64,000 nucleotides of DNA. Origin: Rhodanobacter sp. C05 (GTDB lineage: Bacteria; Pseudomonadota; Gammaproteobacteria; Xanthomonadales; Rhodanobacteraceae). Shown one piece after another: positions 35,351 through 43,845 of this stretch. Location of the stretch: the NCBI RefSeq assembly GCF_002001165.1, contig NZ_MUNQ01000008.1, forward strand, positions 248,001 to 312,000, written 5' to 3'. The notes beneath the pieces are model-generated. The model searched no databases. It was not told where the DNA came from and saw only the letters and a program-made list of their open reading frames with translations. Numbering within the stretch: the first letter of the stretch is position 1; every line of letters starts with the position of its first letter. Position numbers and translations under genes: made by a program.

Positions 35351-35365
35351 GTGAAATAACTTCAC
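35351..35365. promoter_or_regulatory. Inverted repeat GTGAA-N5-TTCAC, candidate operator
   Basis: Five-base perfect arms with a 5-base spacer, in front of the leftward MbtH/thioesterase pair (about 350 bp from the start codon). A related repeat lies at 36612-36624 before the second pair, with similar flanks (ATT on one side, a TGTGACGC block on the other). Confidence 0.4.
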
Positions 35366-35374
35366 GCACTGTGA

Positions 35375-35401
35375 CGCTGTAACGCTGTAACGCTGTAACG
35401 C
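35375..35401. repeat. 8-bp tandem repeat (cgctgtaa), 3.4 copies
   Basis: Three exact copies of cgctgtaa and a partial fourth lie just before the stop of thioesterase copy 2. The equivalent place upstream of copy 2 has no expansion. Confidence 0.9.
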
Positions 35402-35419
35402 ACCTATAATTCCGAATCC

Positions 35420-36229
35420 CTAGCGAGAACTGGTGCAGGCCAGCCTAGCATTCGCCCGATAATGCGCGTTCGACCAGGCGACGCGGGTCTGCTGGTAAAT
35501 CTCGATCGACAGCATGCGCAGGAACAATGTCTGAGCTGTCTGGATGAAGAAGTGGTCACCCGGAACCATGCGCAAGCCGAAGTCGCCATCGGTGACCTCG
35601 CGCCAGTCGTCCATACCCTGGCGCCCCGCTTCGGAATCCTGCAGGCCGCCGAAAGCGAGAATGTTGCACTCGAGCCGCGGTTCGGCCGCATGAACGTATT
35701 CTTCGTTGATCGCGAAATCCGCGCGCAGCATGGGAGAGATCAGCGCCATCAGATCGCTGTCCCCCAGAACTTCTTCGGGGGTTCCGTGCAAATGCCGCAA
35801 AGCCTCGACGAACTCCGCTTGTGGCAATTTGTTGATCGGTTCTCGCGGAGGACGCCGGTGGGGTGCGACGCGGGCTGAAACCATCAGGCATTCCGGCGCG
35901 AGCGACATGCCCTGCAGACGCCTGGCGAATTCATAGGCAATCAGCGCACCCATGCTGTGTCCATACAGAATAAATGGACGATCCAGATAACCCTGCACTT
36001 CAGGCAGCATGGCGTCGAGCAGGCTGTCGACATCGCTCAGCGGCGTCTCGCGCATGCGCGTTTCCCGACCGGGGAGCTGGACGGCCAGCAGTTCGATGCC
36101 GTCGGGCAAATGGTCCGGCCATTTGTTGAAACTTTGCGCGCCGCCTCCGGCAAACGGAAAGCAAATGAGTCGCGCGATGGCGTTTTCTTGTGGCTTGAAA
36201 ATCTGGACCCAAGGATTGGAACGATGCAC
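35420..36229 (-). CDS. Type II thioesterase (copy 2)
   Basis: 269 residues. It has the same layout as copy 1: LICFPFAGGG, GHSMGA with Ser92, DSEAG and GDHFFI. The N-terminal 25 residues are almost the same as in copy 1; the rest is clearly related but diverged, and the C-terminal tail is longer. GTG start at 36229, as in copy 1. It follows MbtH copy 2 by 63 bp. Two type II thioesterases in one cluster may serve different carrier proteins, but this is inference. Confidence 0.92.
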   Translation of the reverse strand: MHRSNPWVQIFKPQENAIARLICFPFAGGGAQSFNKWPDHLPDGIELLAVQLPGRETRMRETPLSDVDSLLDAMLPEVQGYLDRPFILYGHSMGALIAYEFARRLQGMSLAPECLMVSARVAPHRRPPREPINKLPQAEFVEALRHLHGTPEEVLGDSDLMALISPMLRADFAINEEYVHAAEPRLECNILAFGGLQDSEAGRQGMDDWREVTDGDFGLRMVPGDHFFIQTAQTLFLRMLSIEIYQQTRVAWSNAHYRANARLACTSSR

Positions 36230-36570
36230 TGGCAGCTACTCCCTCGCTAAGACCATGACCGACAATCACTTCGCAGCATGTCCTGCACGCTGCTAGCTAC
36301 TCGACGCCTCCATCTGGCGGCGCAAGCTCAGTGGTCTCATGTCAAGCCAGGTGTGCTCGATGTACTCCAGGCACTCGTGCTTCGAACCGGATTTTCCGAC
36401 TTCCTGCCATCCTGCGGGCAAGGGCCTATCGACGGGCCATATCGGATATTGACCTTCGTGATTCTTGACGACCGTGAACGTCGCTTCCTTGCTCTCACCT
36501 TCAATCACCGAAGTCCTCTCCCTATGAATGAAACATCCATCAGCGCCGAGCTCGGCCTCGCATTTGTCAT
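36150..36570. repeat. Near-identical 420-bp segment, copy 2
   Basis: Partner of 34642-35061. The strong match ends abruptly on both sides, within the thioesterase gene and about 60 bp upstream of mbtH. Confidence 0.85.
36293..36508 (-). CDS. MbtH-family NRPS accessory protein (copy 2)
   Basis: 71 residues with NHEGQYPIWP, PAGW and WLDMRPLSLRR. The start is GTG at 36508, where copy 1 has ATG. The last 45 or so residues are identical to copy 1. Here the serine that usually precedes the LW/IW pair is proline, while the WP proline lost in copy 1 is kept. It is the most upstream gene of the biosynthetic cluster on this strand. Confidence 0.9.
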   Translation of the reverse strand: MIEGESKEATFTVVKNHEGQYPIWPVDRPLPAGWQEVGKSGSKHECLEYIEHTWLDMRPLSLRRQMEASSS

Positions 36571-36861
36571 CGCGGCGCGTATATTGAACTGTAGATCAAA
36601 ATAAAGTCAATGTGATGACTTCACACATACTGTGACGCAGTGGCGCACCACAAACCAGTGCATGGGTGGATGCATGGATATGCTGGGCCAGTCTACGCCG
36701 TAGCAGTGCGCAATATATTTCGGATGCCGTGGCGGCCGGTTCGCTTTGCCCGCAAATCTTTGTGCACCATGGGGTCGGCAGCGAAATGTGGAGCGAAGAC
36801 GCCTTCATGCGATTAGGCGATGCGGGTTGAAATTGCGCCGCATTCGAGGCGCCGATTCAAC
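36509..36861 (-). promoter_or_regulatory. Likely promoter region of the biosynthetic cluster
   Basis: About 350 bp without a credible gene. On the minus strand an inverted repeat (36612-36624) is followed directly by TTGACT (about 36604-36609), a good -35 match, and an AT-rich stretch; a clear -10 is not obvious. The gene for MbtH copy 2 begins about 100 bp downstream. This is the largest non-coding stretch ahead of the leftward gene series. Confidence 0.45.
36612..36624. promoter_or_regulatory. Inverted repeat GTGA-N5-TCAC, candidate operator
   Basis: The minus strand reads GTGAAGTCATCAC next to a TTGACT -35-like element. It is the counterpart of the repeat at 35351-35365. The position just upstream of -35 would fit an activator; the binding protein is unknown. 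The spacer is 5 rather than the 6 bases of a CRP site. Confidence 0.4.
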
Positions 36862-37383
36862 TCATACGTGACAACTTGCGTAGCGGCGCGCACGTGCCAC
36901 ATAGGACTGGTAGCTGCGCTCCATCATGACCAAATGCTTATCGGTGACCTGACCAACAACACGACCAGGGATGCCCCGCACGATTGAATTGTCAGGAATC
37001 ACCTTCCCTTCGGGAACCAAGGATTTGGCCGCAATGAGGCAGTTGGAACCAATCTTGGCTTCGTTCAAAACAACCGAGCCGATGCCAATCAACGATCCAT
37101 TTCCAATCTCGCATCCATGCAGCATGGCCAAATGGCCGACGGTGACTCTGTCCCCTATTACCAATTGGATGCCTGGATCCGTATGCAACACGGCGTTGTC
37201 CTGGATATTGCTCTCGCTACCCACAATGATTTTGTCGCTGTCGCCTCTCAAGACGGCACCAAACCATACGCTGGATGTGCGACCGATATGCACATCCCCA
37301 ATAAGCTTTGCAGAAGGAGCTATGTAAGCGCCTTCGTCCAACAGCAGCCCTGGCTTTTCCAGCGCAATGTAGAAAGAGTTCAC
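36862..37383 (-). CDS. Gamma-carbonic-anhydrase-like hexapeptide-repeat protein
   Basis: 173 residues of left-handed beta-helix repeats (I/V-G-x-x-x-x periodicity from about residue 25 to 145). It has RGDSDKIIVGSESNIQDNAV, LHTD, GHLAMLHGC and IGIGSVV, as in the YrdA/CaiE/gamma-CA family. The three histidines (in LHTD, VGHLA, MLHGC) sit where the family binds its metal. Its function in most bacteria is unclear; carbonic anhydrase activity is possible. It lies 480 bp upstream of the biosynthetic genes and is probably outside the cluster. Confidence 0.88.
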   Translation of the reverse strand: MNSFYIALEKPGLLLDEGAYIAPSAKLIGDVHIGRTSSVWFGAVLRGDSDKIIVGSESNIQDNAVLHTDPGIQLVIGDRVTVGHLAMLHGCEIGNGSLIGIGSVVLNEAKIGSNCLIAAKSLVPEGKVIPDNSIVRGIPGRVVGQVTDKHLVMMERSYQSYVARARRYASCHV

Positions 37384-37505
37384 TTGCTGTCAGTTTCCCT
37401 GGGTGAGATGTGATCGATGGCAGCGGCGCCAACCTCTTCGACCGTCCCCTCCAGCACCTTCATCGCTAAAGATGTTGTGACGACCGATTGAATCCGCCTT
37501 TACAC

Positions 37506-38738
37506 TCAATCGCTCCTCGTCGCCACTACCGGCGGAACTGCGGCGGCACGCAGCGCCGGGCCTAGCACGGCGAGCTGGCCAACCAACCACAAGGCGATTG
37601 CGCCGACGGGGAAATAGATCGCCGGCAGCCGTGGCAATTCGTAATGCTGCATCAGAAATTGGTTGATGCCATAGGCCAACACCATCCCCAACGCGATACC
37701 AATCGTCGCGAGCAGGAAGTTCTCGGTCTGGAAGTAATGCAGGATGTCGGCACGCGTGGCACCTAGCGCGCGGCGCACGCCGATCATCCGGCGGCGTTGT
37801 GCCACCCAGAAGCTGCCCAGCCCGACGATGCCCAGTGTGGTGACGATCAGCAACGCCGCGATCACCCCAATAAGTATGCCGGCCATGGCGCGGTCTGTGG
37901 CAAAAAAATCATTGCGCGCTTCATCGTACGTGCGCTTCTTTAACACCACGCGGTTGGGATTGAGTTCCTTCAGCTTGGTGACCGCCGCTTTCAGCACCGC
38001 CATGCGATCCTGCGGCGCGCAGCGAATCACGTAGCTCGCACCATCGGCCGAGGTCATGCGGATCGGCCATATCGTGCTGTATTCCAGGCCCTGCTGCAGG
38101 CCGTTCGGCCGTACTAGATGTGCGACCACACCGATCACACGGAACGCGACCCCGTCGCCCACGTAGATGACCTTGCCCAGCGCATCCTGTCCGGGCCACA
38201 ACCGCTCGGCCAGTGTGCGCGTGATGATCATGGTGTGCGGCATAATCGTTACGTCACCACGGTTCAAGCCAGCCACCACCGCGGCGAAATCGGCATACTC
38301 GCTGGGCTGAAAATCGCGTCCTGCCACCAATTGCATGCCCAGTGCGGGCACCAGGTTCTCACCCAAATACTGCGCAGCCTCAAGCGTATCTTCTTGCTGC
38401 TGAGGATCCAGCTTGATGCCGCTGTTGGATGAGCCATCGAGGGTGAATGGCAAGTAGCGGGTCAGCGTCACCTGCGTCACGCCGGGGATCTGCCGCAGCG
38501 CCGCCAGATCGGTCTGCGATTGCGCATTGCCATCGGGGCCAGCGCCGATGTAGCCCAGCTGGACCTCCACCAATTCGTTTTCGGCAATGCCGCTGGATAA
38601 ATGCATGACCTGCAACCGCTGGCCGATCAGGAACACCGCGTTGCAGACGATGGCGCAAGTCAGCGCGATCTCCATAATAAGCAGCAATGAGGTGAGCTTG
38701 TGGCGACGAAGGGTGGAAAGAATCGGCAGAATATCCAT
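37506..38738 (-). CDS. MacB/FtsX-type ABC transporter permease (second of a pair)
   Basis: 410 residues. An N-terminal membrane helix (about 15-40) is followed by a large periplasmic domain and three C-terminal helices. The last part has RRRMIGVRRALGATRADIL, the usual FtsX-like motif. ATG 38738 is preferred over GTG 38747 and lies one base after the stop of the first permease. Such proteins usually work with an ATPase and a periplasmic adaptor; neither is encoded nearby. Macrolide-export-like proteins of this type often move peptides or lipoproteins; substrate unknown. Confidence 0.87.
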   Translation of the reverse strand: MDILPILSTLRRHKLTSLLLIMEIALTCAIVCNAVFLIGQRLQVMHLSSGIAENELVEVQLGYIGAGPDGNAQSQTDLAALRQIPGVTQVTLTRYLPFTLDGSSNSGIKLDPQQQEDTLEAAQYLGENLVPALGMQLVAGRDFQPSEYADFAAVVAGLNRGDVTIMPHTMIITRTLAERLWPGQDALGKVIYVGDGVAFRVIGVVAHLVRPNGLQQGLEYSTIWPIRMTSADGASYVIRCAPQDRMAVLKAAVTKLKELNPNRVVLKKRTYDEARNDFFATDRAMAGILIGVIAALLIVTTLGIVGLGSFWVAQRRRMIGVRRALGATRADILHYFQTENFLLATIGIALGMVLAYGINQFLMQHYELPRLPAIYFPVGAIALWLVGQLAVLGPALRAAAVPPVVATRSD

Positions 38739-38739
38739 G

Positions 38740-40047
38740 TCAACCACTCTTCAATTGTAGGGCGGGAGCGATTTGGCAGGCACGCCAGGCCGGCAGCAGG
38801 CCAGCCAGCAAACTTGCGCATACCGCCAATAAAAAAGTGGCCAGCAGCATCGCTGTATCAAGATGCGCTAGCGCGGCGTATTCCGCCGGTTGCCTGCGCA
38901 CCAGCCACAAACCGAGCAAAGCCAGCAGCAGGCCGCCGATGCCACCGGCAAGACCGATCACACCCGACTCCACCAGCAGTTGCGCGAATAGCGCACGTTT
39001 CGATGCACCCAACGCACGGCGCACACCCAGCTCGCCGGAGCGACGCATGAACTTGGCCAGCATCAGGCCCATCATGTTGACCAGGCACACTAGCAGGAAG
39101 CCGAGCGCCAACCAGGTCTGCAGACGCACATCGTCAGGCACCACCTGGTTGTAGTCCAGCCACTGCGTGACATTGCGCAGACGCACATTCGGCGGTCGCT
39201 GGAAACGGCCCAGCGCTTTTTGCTGCGCCGAGTAATTAACGAGAAACGTCTTGTAATCAGCAGCCTTGGCTGGCGTGTCCAGTTGCACCCAGAATTGCAG
39301 CCAGACGCAAGGCGCCGCATGGCTGGGGTTCTTGCCGGATCCGGCATTGCCCCAGCAGTCAACGCTGCCTTGCTGATTCATGCCCACGTCCTGCGACGTG
39401 GATAGTGGCACGTAGATGCCTTCGTTCTCGCCGTAGCTTTTGCGGTTGAGGTCGTAGAACTGCGGATTGGGATGCCAGTCGCCGAGCACGCCAATGATGC
39501 GAAACGCGGCACCGGACAGTTGCAAGATCTGCCCGGTGCTGTCCTTGCCACCGAACAGTTTGTCGTTGAGCTCGGCGCTGATCACCGCCACGCGCGCATG
39601 CGCTTCGTCGTCTTCCGCATTCCACGCGCGACCGTATTGGAACGGCACGCCGAACATCGGAAAGAAATCGGCGGTGGTGTAGCGTGCAGCTTCGTAGAAC
39701 GAATCGAGCATCGCGTTGTCCAGCTGCACCGCCACCTGGCCGCCCGTCATCAGCGCCTGAAGGTCCGCGCGTTTGGCGCTCAGCAGGTTCGTGCCGTCGA
39801 TCCAGGACACCTGACCTGGCGGTTCCGTCGTGCCCGCCACATACCCGTTGGCGTCCCGCGGATCGAGCTGTGGGAAATAAGTCAGCGTGCTGCGCCCCGG
39901 CAATGGATCGCGCGACAGCACATGCAGCACGGTCAGCGTGGTCATGCTGGCGCCGATGCCCATCGCAACCGCCAGTACCATCAGCGCAGTAAGAGCCCTG
40001 TTGCGCCCGAGGCTACGCAAGGCCAAGTCAAGGTAATAGCCAAACAT
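38740..40047 (-). CDS. MacB/FtsX-type ABC transporter permease (first of a pair)
   Basis: 435 residues with a helix at about 18-45, a long periplasmic MacB_PCD-like domain and three C-terminal helices. It has RRSGELGVRRALGASKRALF near residue 335-355, and ends PAWRACQIAPALQLKSG, as in FtsX-like permeases. The ATG at 40047 has GGGAG 6 nt upstream. The two permeases are adjacent and probably form a heterodimer. No ATP-binding subunit lies next to them in either direction. Confidence 0.88.
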   Translation of the reverse strand: MFGYYLDLALRSLGRNRALTALMVLAVAMGIGASMTTLTVLHVLSRDPLPGRSTLTYFPQLDPRDANGYVAGTTEPPGQVSWIDGTNLLSAKRADLQALMTGGQVAVQLDNAMLDSFYEAARYTTADFFPMFGVPFQYGRAWNAEDDEAHARVAVISAELNDKLFGGKDSTGQILQLSGAAFRIIGVLGDWHPNPQFYDLNRKSYGENEGIYVPLSTSQDVGMNQQGSVDCWGNAGSGKNPSHAAPCVWLQFWVQLDTPAKAADYKTFLVNYSAQQKALGRFQRPPNVRLRNVTQWLDYNQVVPDDVRLQTWLALGFLLVCLVNMMGLMLAKFMRRSGELGVRRALGASKRALFAQLLVESGVIGLAGGIGGLLLALLGLWLVRRQPAEYAALAHLDTAMLLATFLLAVCASLLAGLLPAWRACQIAPALQLKSG

Positions 40048-40675
40048 CCGAAACTCCCTGTGGGTGCTAAGCGCCGATTCCTGTCATCCAACTTCGTTAG
40101 CGAATATCGTGCCAGTCGTGCGACCAAGACTTTGGACGAAATTTCAATGTGTTAACGGCCATTGCAACACAACAGCGCAGTCCGCGGACAGTATGCGGAC
40201 ACTTAACGGACACTCCTTCGTACTCCTGCTCCGGCGCCATCCACATCGCCCAAAATCGTACATTCGGTGAGCACCACGTTGTAGGTTCGTCCTCGCAGTC
40301 AGCTGAGAAACTTGAAAAAACCATCGTCATCGTTTGCGTAACTCGCCAATCACCCTGACCCAACACCAGGCCCAGTTCCTTCAGGATTAAAGTCGACCAG
40401 AATACGCAACACGCGAATCGAATGATCCTTCGGTGCACGATCTCCCACCGATGCGTATGAGAAAACACCCAACTGCTCGATATCTGGCCTGCATATCCTT
40501 GAGCTCCCATCAACGATAAATCGAGCCTATGACAAGTGGCAGTCCTTGTTGCCTGTCAGCAATGGTCGGTGTGATGCCGGCGGCGCATGAAGGATTTACC
40601 AAGAAGTGTCTGCTCGGATTGCGGGCATTGCTGACAGCGCGTACCCCTTCAAACATCTGCCAGTCTTTCGACAAC
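40048..40675. other. 630-bp stretch without a recognisable gene
   Basis: Open frames here are short and their translations show no domain or compositional sign of being real. It separates the permease pair from the glycosyltransferase, and is the place where an ATPase gene would be expected if the set were complete. No IS or tRNA-like structure was seen. Confidence 0.5.
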
Positions 40676-42199
40676 TCACCTGAATTCCGGCCCGTGCTTC
40701 CAAAGCTCGCTCCATGGCCTGCGCCTGGCGCCGCACACAAAGATATCGGGGTGCTCCCCGCTTTCCTCATTGGTCACGCCCAAGGTGTTGGCCGTGTGCC
40801 CGGCAACGCGGCAATCGGTGAAAAGCTCATCGGCGCGCTCGTGTGAACTTCCCAGCACGATATATGTAGCAGGTGGTGCCTGTGGATAGCCACGCAGCCA
40901 TCCGGAGTTGACGGCGGTGATGGGTGTGGGCAGGCGATAGCGCTGACCCAGCAGGGCAATGGCGCCGTACTCGCCATAGTTGCCCACGACAATGCCCAGG
41001 TTGGCTTGCTGTTCGGCAGGCAAGGCATCGCGAATAGCTGCCACTCGCGCGACGATTTCGTCCCAACCGATTTCTTCGCGGAGGTCGCCGTTGTTTTGGA
41101 GTGCAAAGTCTCGCAACGGACCGCCTGATGCGATGGGTACGATGCGCAGCGTCGCATAGATGCCGATGGCGAAGACACCCGTAAATACCAGTGTGGTGAT
41201 CCCAACACGCCATGCGGGGCGCAGCGTGCGCAACCATCGCTCGCCCACAACGGATCCCATGGCCAGGAGCATGGGGTAAGCGCCACAGGTGTAATAAAAG
41301 CGTCCCTGTGCCAACAGGAACAGCAGCAGTGGCACCACATACATCCAGGCAAGCATGCGATAGCGGCGGTCGTTGAAATAGGCGAACAAACCCACCAGCC
41401 AGACAGGCGCGGCGAACAGGTTGGCATTCAACAGAAACTGATCGCGCAGGAAGCCCTCAGCGCGCCCCTGATGTAGGTCGCGCGCATGGATGCCTTGCAG
41501 GAAATGGTAGGAAACGAAATCGTGCCTGATAAGCCAGGCAAGGTTGGGTGCGAATATAAGCAGCGCGATGACGCCACCGGCCCAGAACCAGCGATTAGCG
41601 ACATATCGCCGTGCGTCGGTGAGCAGTACTCCCACCAGCACGCCAGCGAGCACGAACGCGATCGAATACTTGGTCTGCAGGCCAAGGCCTGCGACTATGC
41701 CTATCGCCACCCACCAGCGTGGCTCATCGTCACGTACCAGACGAATCACGCACCAGGCGATAAGCACCCACCACAACAGGTCGAATGAGGAATACTGGAA
41801 TTCGGTCGCCCAGAACATCGGCAATGGCGACAGCGCTACCGCGATGGCGGCAAACGTCTGCGCCAGCCGCCCGCCCCCCAGATCGCGAGCCATGAGGCCA
41901 CTGGCGAGAACCACCAGGACTTGCGCGAGCACCGAAAACAAGCGCAAGCCCACGAGTGACAGGCCAAACATCTTGAGGCCCAGGTACTCCAGTGCAGCGG
42001 TCAGGGGTGGATAAGGCACAAAGCCCCAATCCAGATGCTGTGCATCGCTCAGGAATTGCCATTCGTCCCGGTGAAAACCGTACTGCCCGTTGGTCAATAT
42101 GTGGGCTACGCCAAAGAGCACGGCAATGACGAGCACCGGCATGGCGCTCCCCTCTTGGCCTGGCATAGCGCGCTGAACTGGAACACTGGTCGCAACCAT
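40676..42199 (-). CDS. GT39/ArnT-type integral membrane glycosyltransferase
   Basis: 507 residues with about ten hydrophobic helices. An early periplasmic loop holds YGFHRDEWQF, with the acidic residues typical of the PMT/GT39 superfamily, and PPLTAALEYL follows. These enzymes move a sugar from a polyprenyl-phosphate donor to lipid A, protein or other acceptors in the periplasm. ATG 42199 has AAGGA 7 nt upstream. The C-terminal soluble domain (about residue 360 on) is typical of the family. Acceptor unknown; it is divergent from the cytochrome gene to its right. Confidence 0.86.
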   Translation of the reverse strand: MVATSVPVQRAMPGQEGSAMPVLVIAVLFGVAHILTNGQYGFHRDEWQFLSDAQHLDWGFVPYPPLTAALEYLGLKMFGLSLVGLRLFSVLAQVLVVLASGLMARDLGGGRLAQTFAAIAVALSPLPMFWATEFQYSSFDLLWWVLIAWCVIRLVRDDEPRWWVAIGIVAGLGLQTKYSIAFVLAGVLVGVLLTDARRYVANRWFWAGGVIALLIFAPNLAWLIRHDFVSYHFLQGIHARDLHQGRAEGFLRDQFLLNANLFAAPVWLVGLFAYFNDRRYRMLAWMYVVPLLLFLLAQGRFYYTCGAYPMLLAMGSVVGERWLRTLRPAWRVGITTLVFTGVFAIGIYATLRIVPIASGGPLRDFALQNNGDLREEIGWDEIVARVAAIRDALPAEQQANLGIVVGNYGEYGAIALLGQRYRLPTPITAVNSGWLRGYPQAPPATYIVLGSSHERADELFTDCRVAGHTANTLGVTNEESGEHPDIFVCGARRRPWSELWKHGPEFR

Positions 42200-42939
42200 G
42201 GATACATCCTTGAAACAGGTCGACTGTTCGCCCGGTACCTTATACCGCCCCTATCGTGTCAGCTTTCGAAAGCAGGCATTGGCTATCTGTTCTCGATGTT
42301 CATAATTGGCAACTACCGGGCACCTTCCTTCGCACATCATGGTCACCTTTCCATGCGACAGATAAACGAAGAAAGCAGACCCCGTTGAACCCGCCCCCAG
42401 AACATGAGGTACAGCATCACGAACCATGCTGGTTGAGATAGACATGATCTCACCGTGAGGTAGCGAAGCAAAAGCATGTCTGTCGTTTTCAAGTACGGCC
42501 ATCCCGGGTCGCACGAGATCATGCATCTAGGCGAAATACTCATCCGTAAGCACAGCGACGAGCCATACCTATCGCTTTACCTTTCCGCCGGCCTTGCCGG
42601 TATGGAAGCTATCGTAGAACCTGTATGTGGTGGAGGTCCGGTAGGCGTGGCCAATGAGTTTCAAGGGATGTGCGGGGAGTTCAATTTGAATCGCGGTCAC
42701 GTTGACGGATAACAGCCAGCCATACGAACAATGGCGAGCGCCGTCGAGATGTACCTCTTGGCGAAATACGAGGGTTTGCACAGCGTGTATTGACACACTC
42801 CGCCTACCGGCGAGTAACCTCACGCAGCGTGGCGACGAACTAAGACAAGATGGGGCGATTAGGGCGGTAAAAGACCGGTTTCCGTCGCATCTGCATCAGA
42901 AGGCTGTTCTGTTCGCCATGTCCTGCCGAGGTGTACATC
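42200..42939. other. 740-bp divergent intergenic region
   Basis: It lies between the leftward glycosyltransferase and the rightward cytochrome b gene and should hold both promoters. Several short open frames occur on both strands but none shows a recognisable domain or a good ribosome site. No repeat, IS end or RNA structure was identified. Confidence 0.5.
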
Positions 42940-43845
42940 GTGAATACGGAAAGTATTGCTGTTGCCGAGATGGACGCGAGAGAACCATCCCAGCGGCTGA
43001 TCTATCGGCATACGCTACCGATCCGGATCATGCACTGGATCAATGTCATTGCACTGTCACTGATGCTATTCAGTGGTTTGCAGATCTTCAATGCGCATCC
43101 GAGCCTTTACTGGGGCAACCGATCCGACAAAGGCAAAGAGCTCCTGACGCTGGGCGCCCGTCAGGATTCGGCAGGACACCTTGTCGGGACCACCCGGATT
43201 GGCAGCCACGTATTCACTACCACTGGAGTGTTGGGCGTATCCAAAGGCAGTGATGGCACCCCCGAAGTACGCGGCTTTCCATCCTGGCTCACTGTGCCGG
43301 GCCCCGCCTGGCTAGCGATGGGAAGGCGCTGGCACTTCTTTTTCGCGTGGGTGTTCGTGCTGAACGGGCTTTGCTATGTTGGCTATTCGCTTGCCCGACG
43401 ACACTTGCAGCGCGACCTATGGCCCACACGTACCGATTGGCGCGGGATCGGCCATTCGATTCTCGACCACATTCGCTTCAAGCATCCGCATGGCGAAGAG
43501 GCTCTGCGCTACAACATCTTGCAACGACTTGCCTACCTGACCGTGATCTTCGTGTTCGGTGTCGGCATCGTGCTGATGGGCCTGGCGATGTCGCCACGCA
43601 TGGATGCAGTGCTCTCGCCCCTGGTCGAGGCCGTTGGCGGTCGTCAGTCCGCGCGGACCATTCATTTCATCATCGCCTGGGCCTTCGTGGCCTTCGTGCT
43701 GATCCATGTGTTCGAGGTGCTTATCAGCGGTGTATTCAATCAGCTTCGCGGCATGATCACCGGCTACTACAAAGTTGATACAGGCAAGGTCGATATCGTC
43801 AAACCCGACGAGACGATCTCTGCCGAGGAGCGCTCCCATGACTGA
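42940..43845 (+). CDS. Cytochrome b561-type membrane subunit
   Basis: About 301 residues. The helices include RIMHWINVIALSLMLFSGL, HFFFAWVFVLNG, and HFIIAWAFVAFVLIHVFE; their histidines are probable haem b ligands. The family contains formate dehydrogenase gamma and similar quinone-linked subunits. The GTG at 42940 is chosen because GAGG lies 8 nt upstream; an in-frame GTG at 42931 has none. The last 8 bp overlap the next gene, a sulfite-oxidase-fold protein, so this subunit probably links that molybdoenzyme to the quinone pool. Confidence 0.88.
   Translation: MNTESIAVAEMDAREPSQRLIYRHTLPIRIMHWINVIALSLMLFSGLQIFNAHPSLYWGNRSDKGKELLTLGARQDSAGHLVGTTRIGSHVFTTTGVLGVSKGSDGTPEVRGFPSWLTVPGPAWLAMGRRWHFFFAWVFVLNGLCYVGYSLARRHLQRDLWPTRTDWRGIGHSILDHIRFKHPHGEEALRYNILQRLAYLTVIFVFGVGIVLMGLAMSPRMDAVLSPLVEAVGGRQSARTIHFIIAWAFVAFVLIHVFEVLISGVFNQLRGMITGYYKVDTGKVDIVKPDETISAEERSHD

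Larger units (their letters stand above)
35001..35419. other. AT-rich spacer between MbtH copy 1 and thioesterase copy 2
   Basis: About 420 bp without a credible gene. The first 60 bp match the leader of MbtH copy 2. Then a stretch of unrelated AT-rich sequence follows, richer in A/T than the surrounding genes. At 35351-35365 sits an inverted repeat also found, slightly altered, upstream of copy 2, and at 35375-35401 a short tandem repeat. It may hold a promoter for the leftward genes. Confidence 0.55.

Noticed and set aside
35375-35401. CRISPR-like repeats
   Set aside because: The units are only 8 bp and directly adjacent with no spacers.
36612-36624. CRP binding site
   Set aside because: The arms resemble TGTGA/TCACA but the spacer is 5 instead of 6 bases and the other copy does not fit better.
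40097-40770. Small minus-strand genes upstream of the permeases
   Set aside because: Translations look random (many Trp/Cys/His) and do not resemble an ATPase or adaptor.
42251-42823. Short genes in the glycosyltransferase-cytochrome gap
   Set aside because: Frames of 78-91 codons occur on both strands but overlap one another and show no ribosome site or domain.
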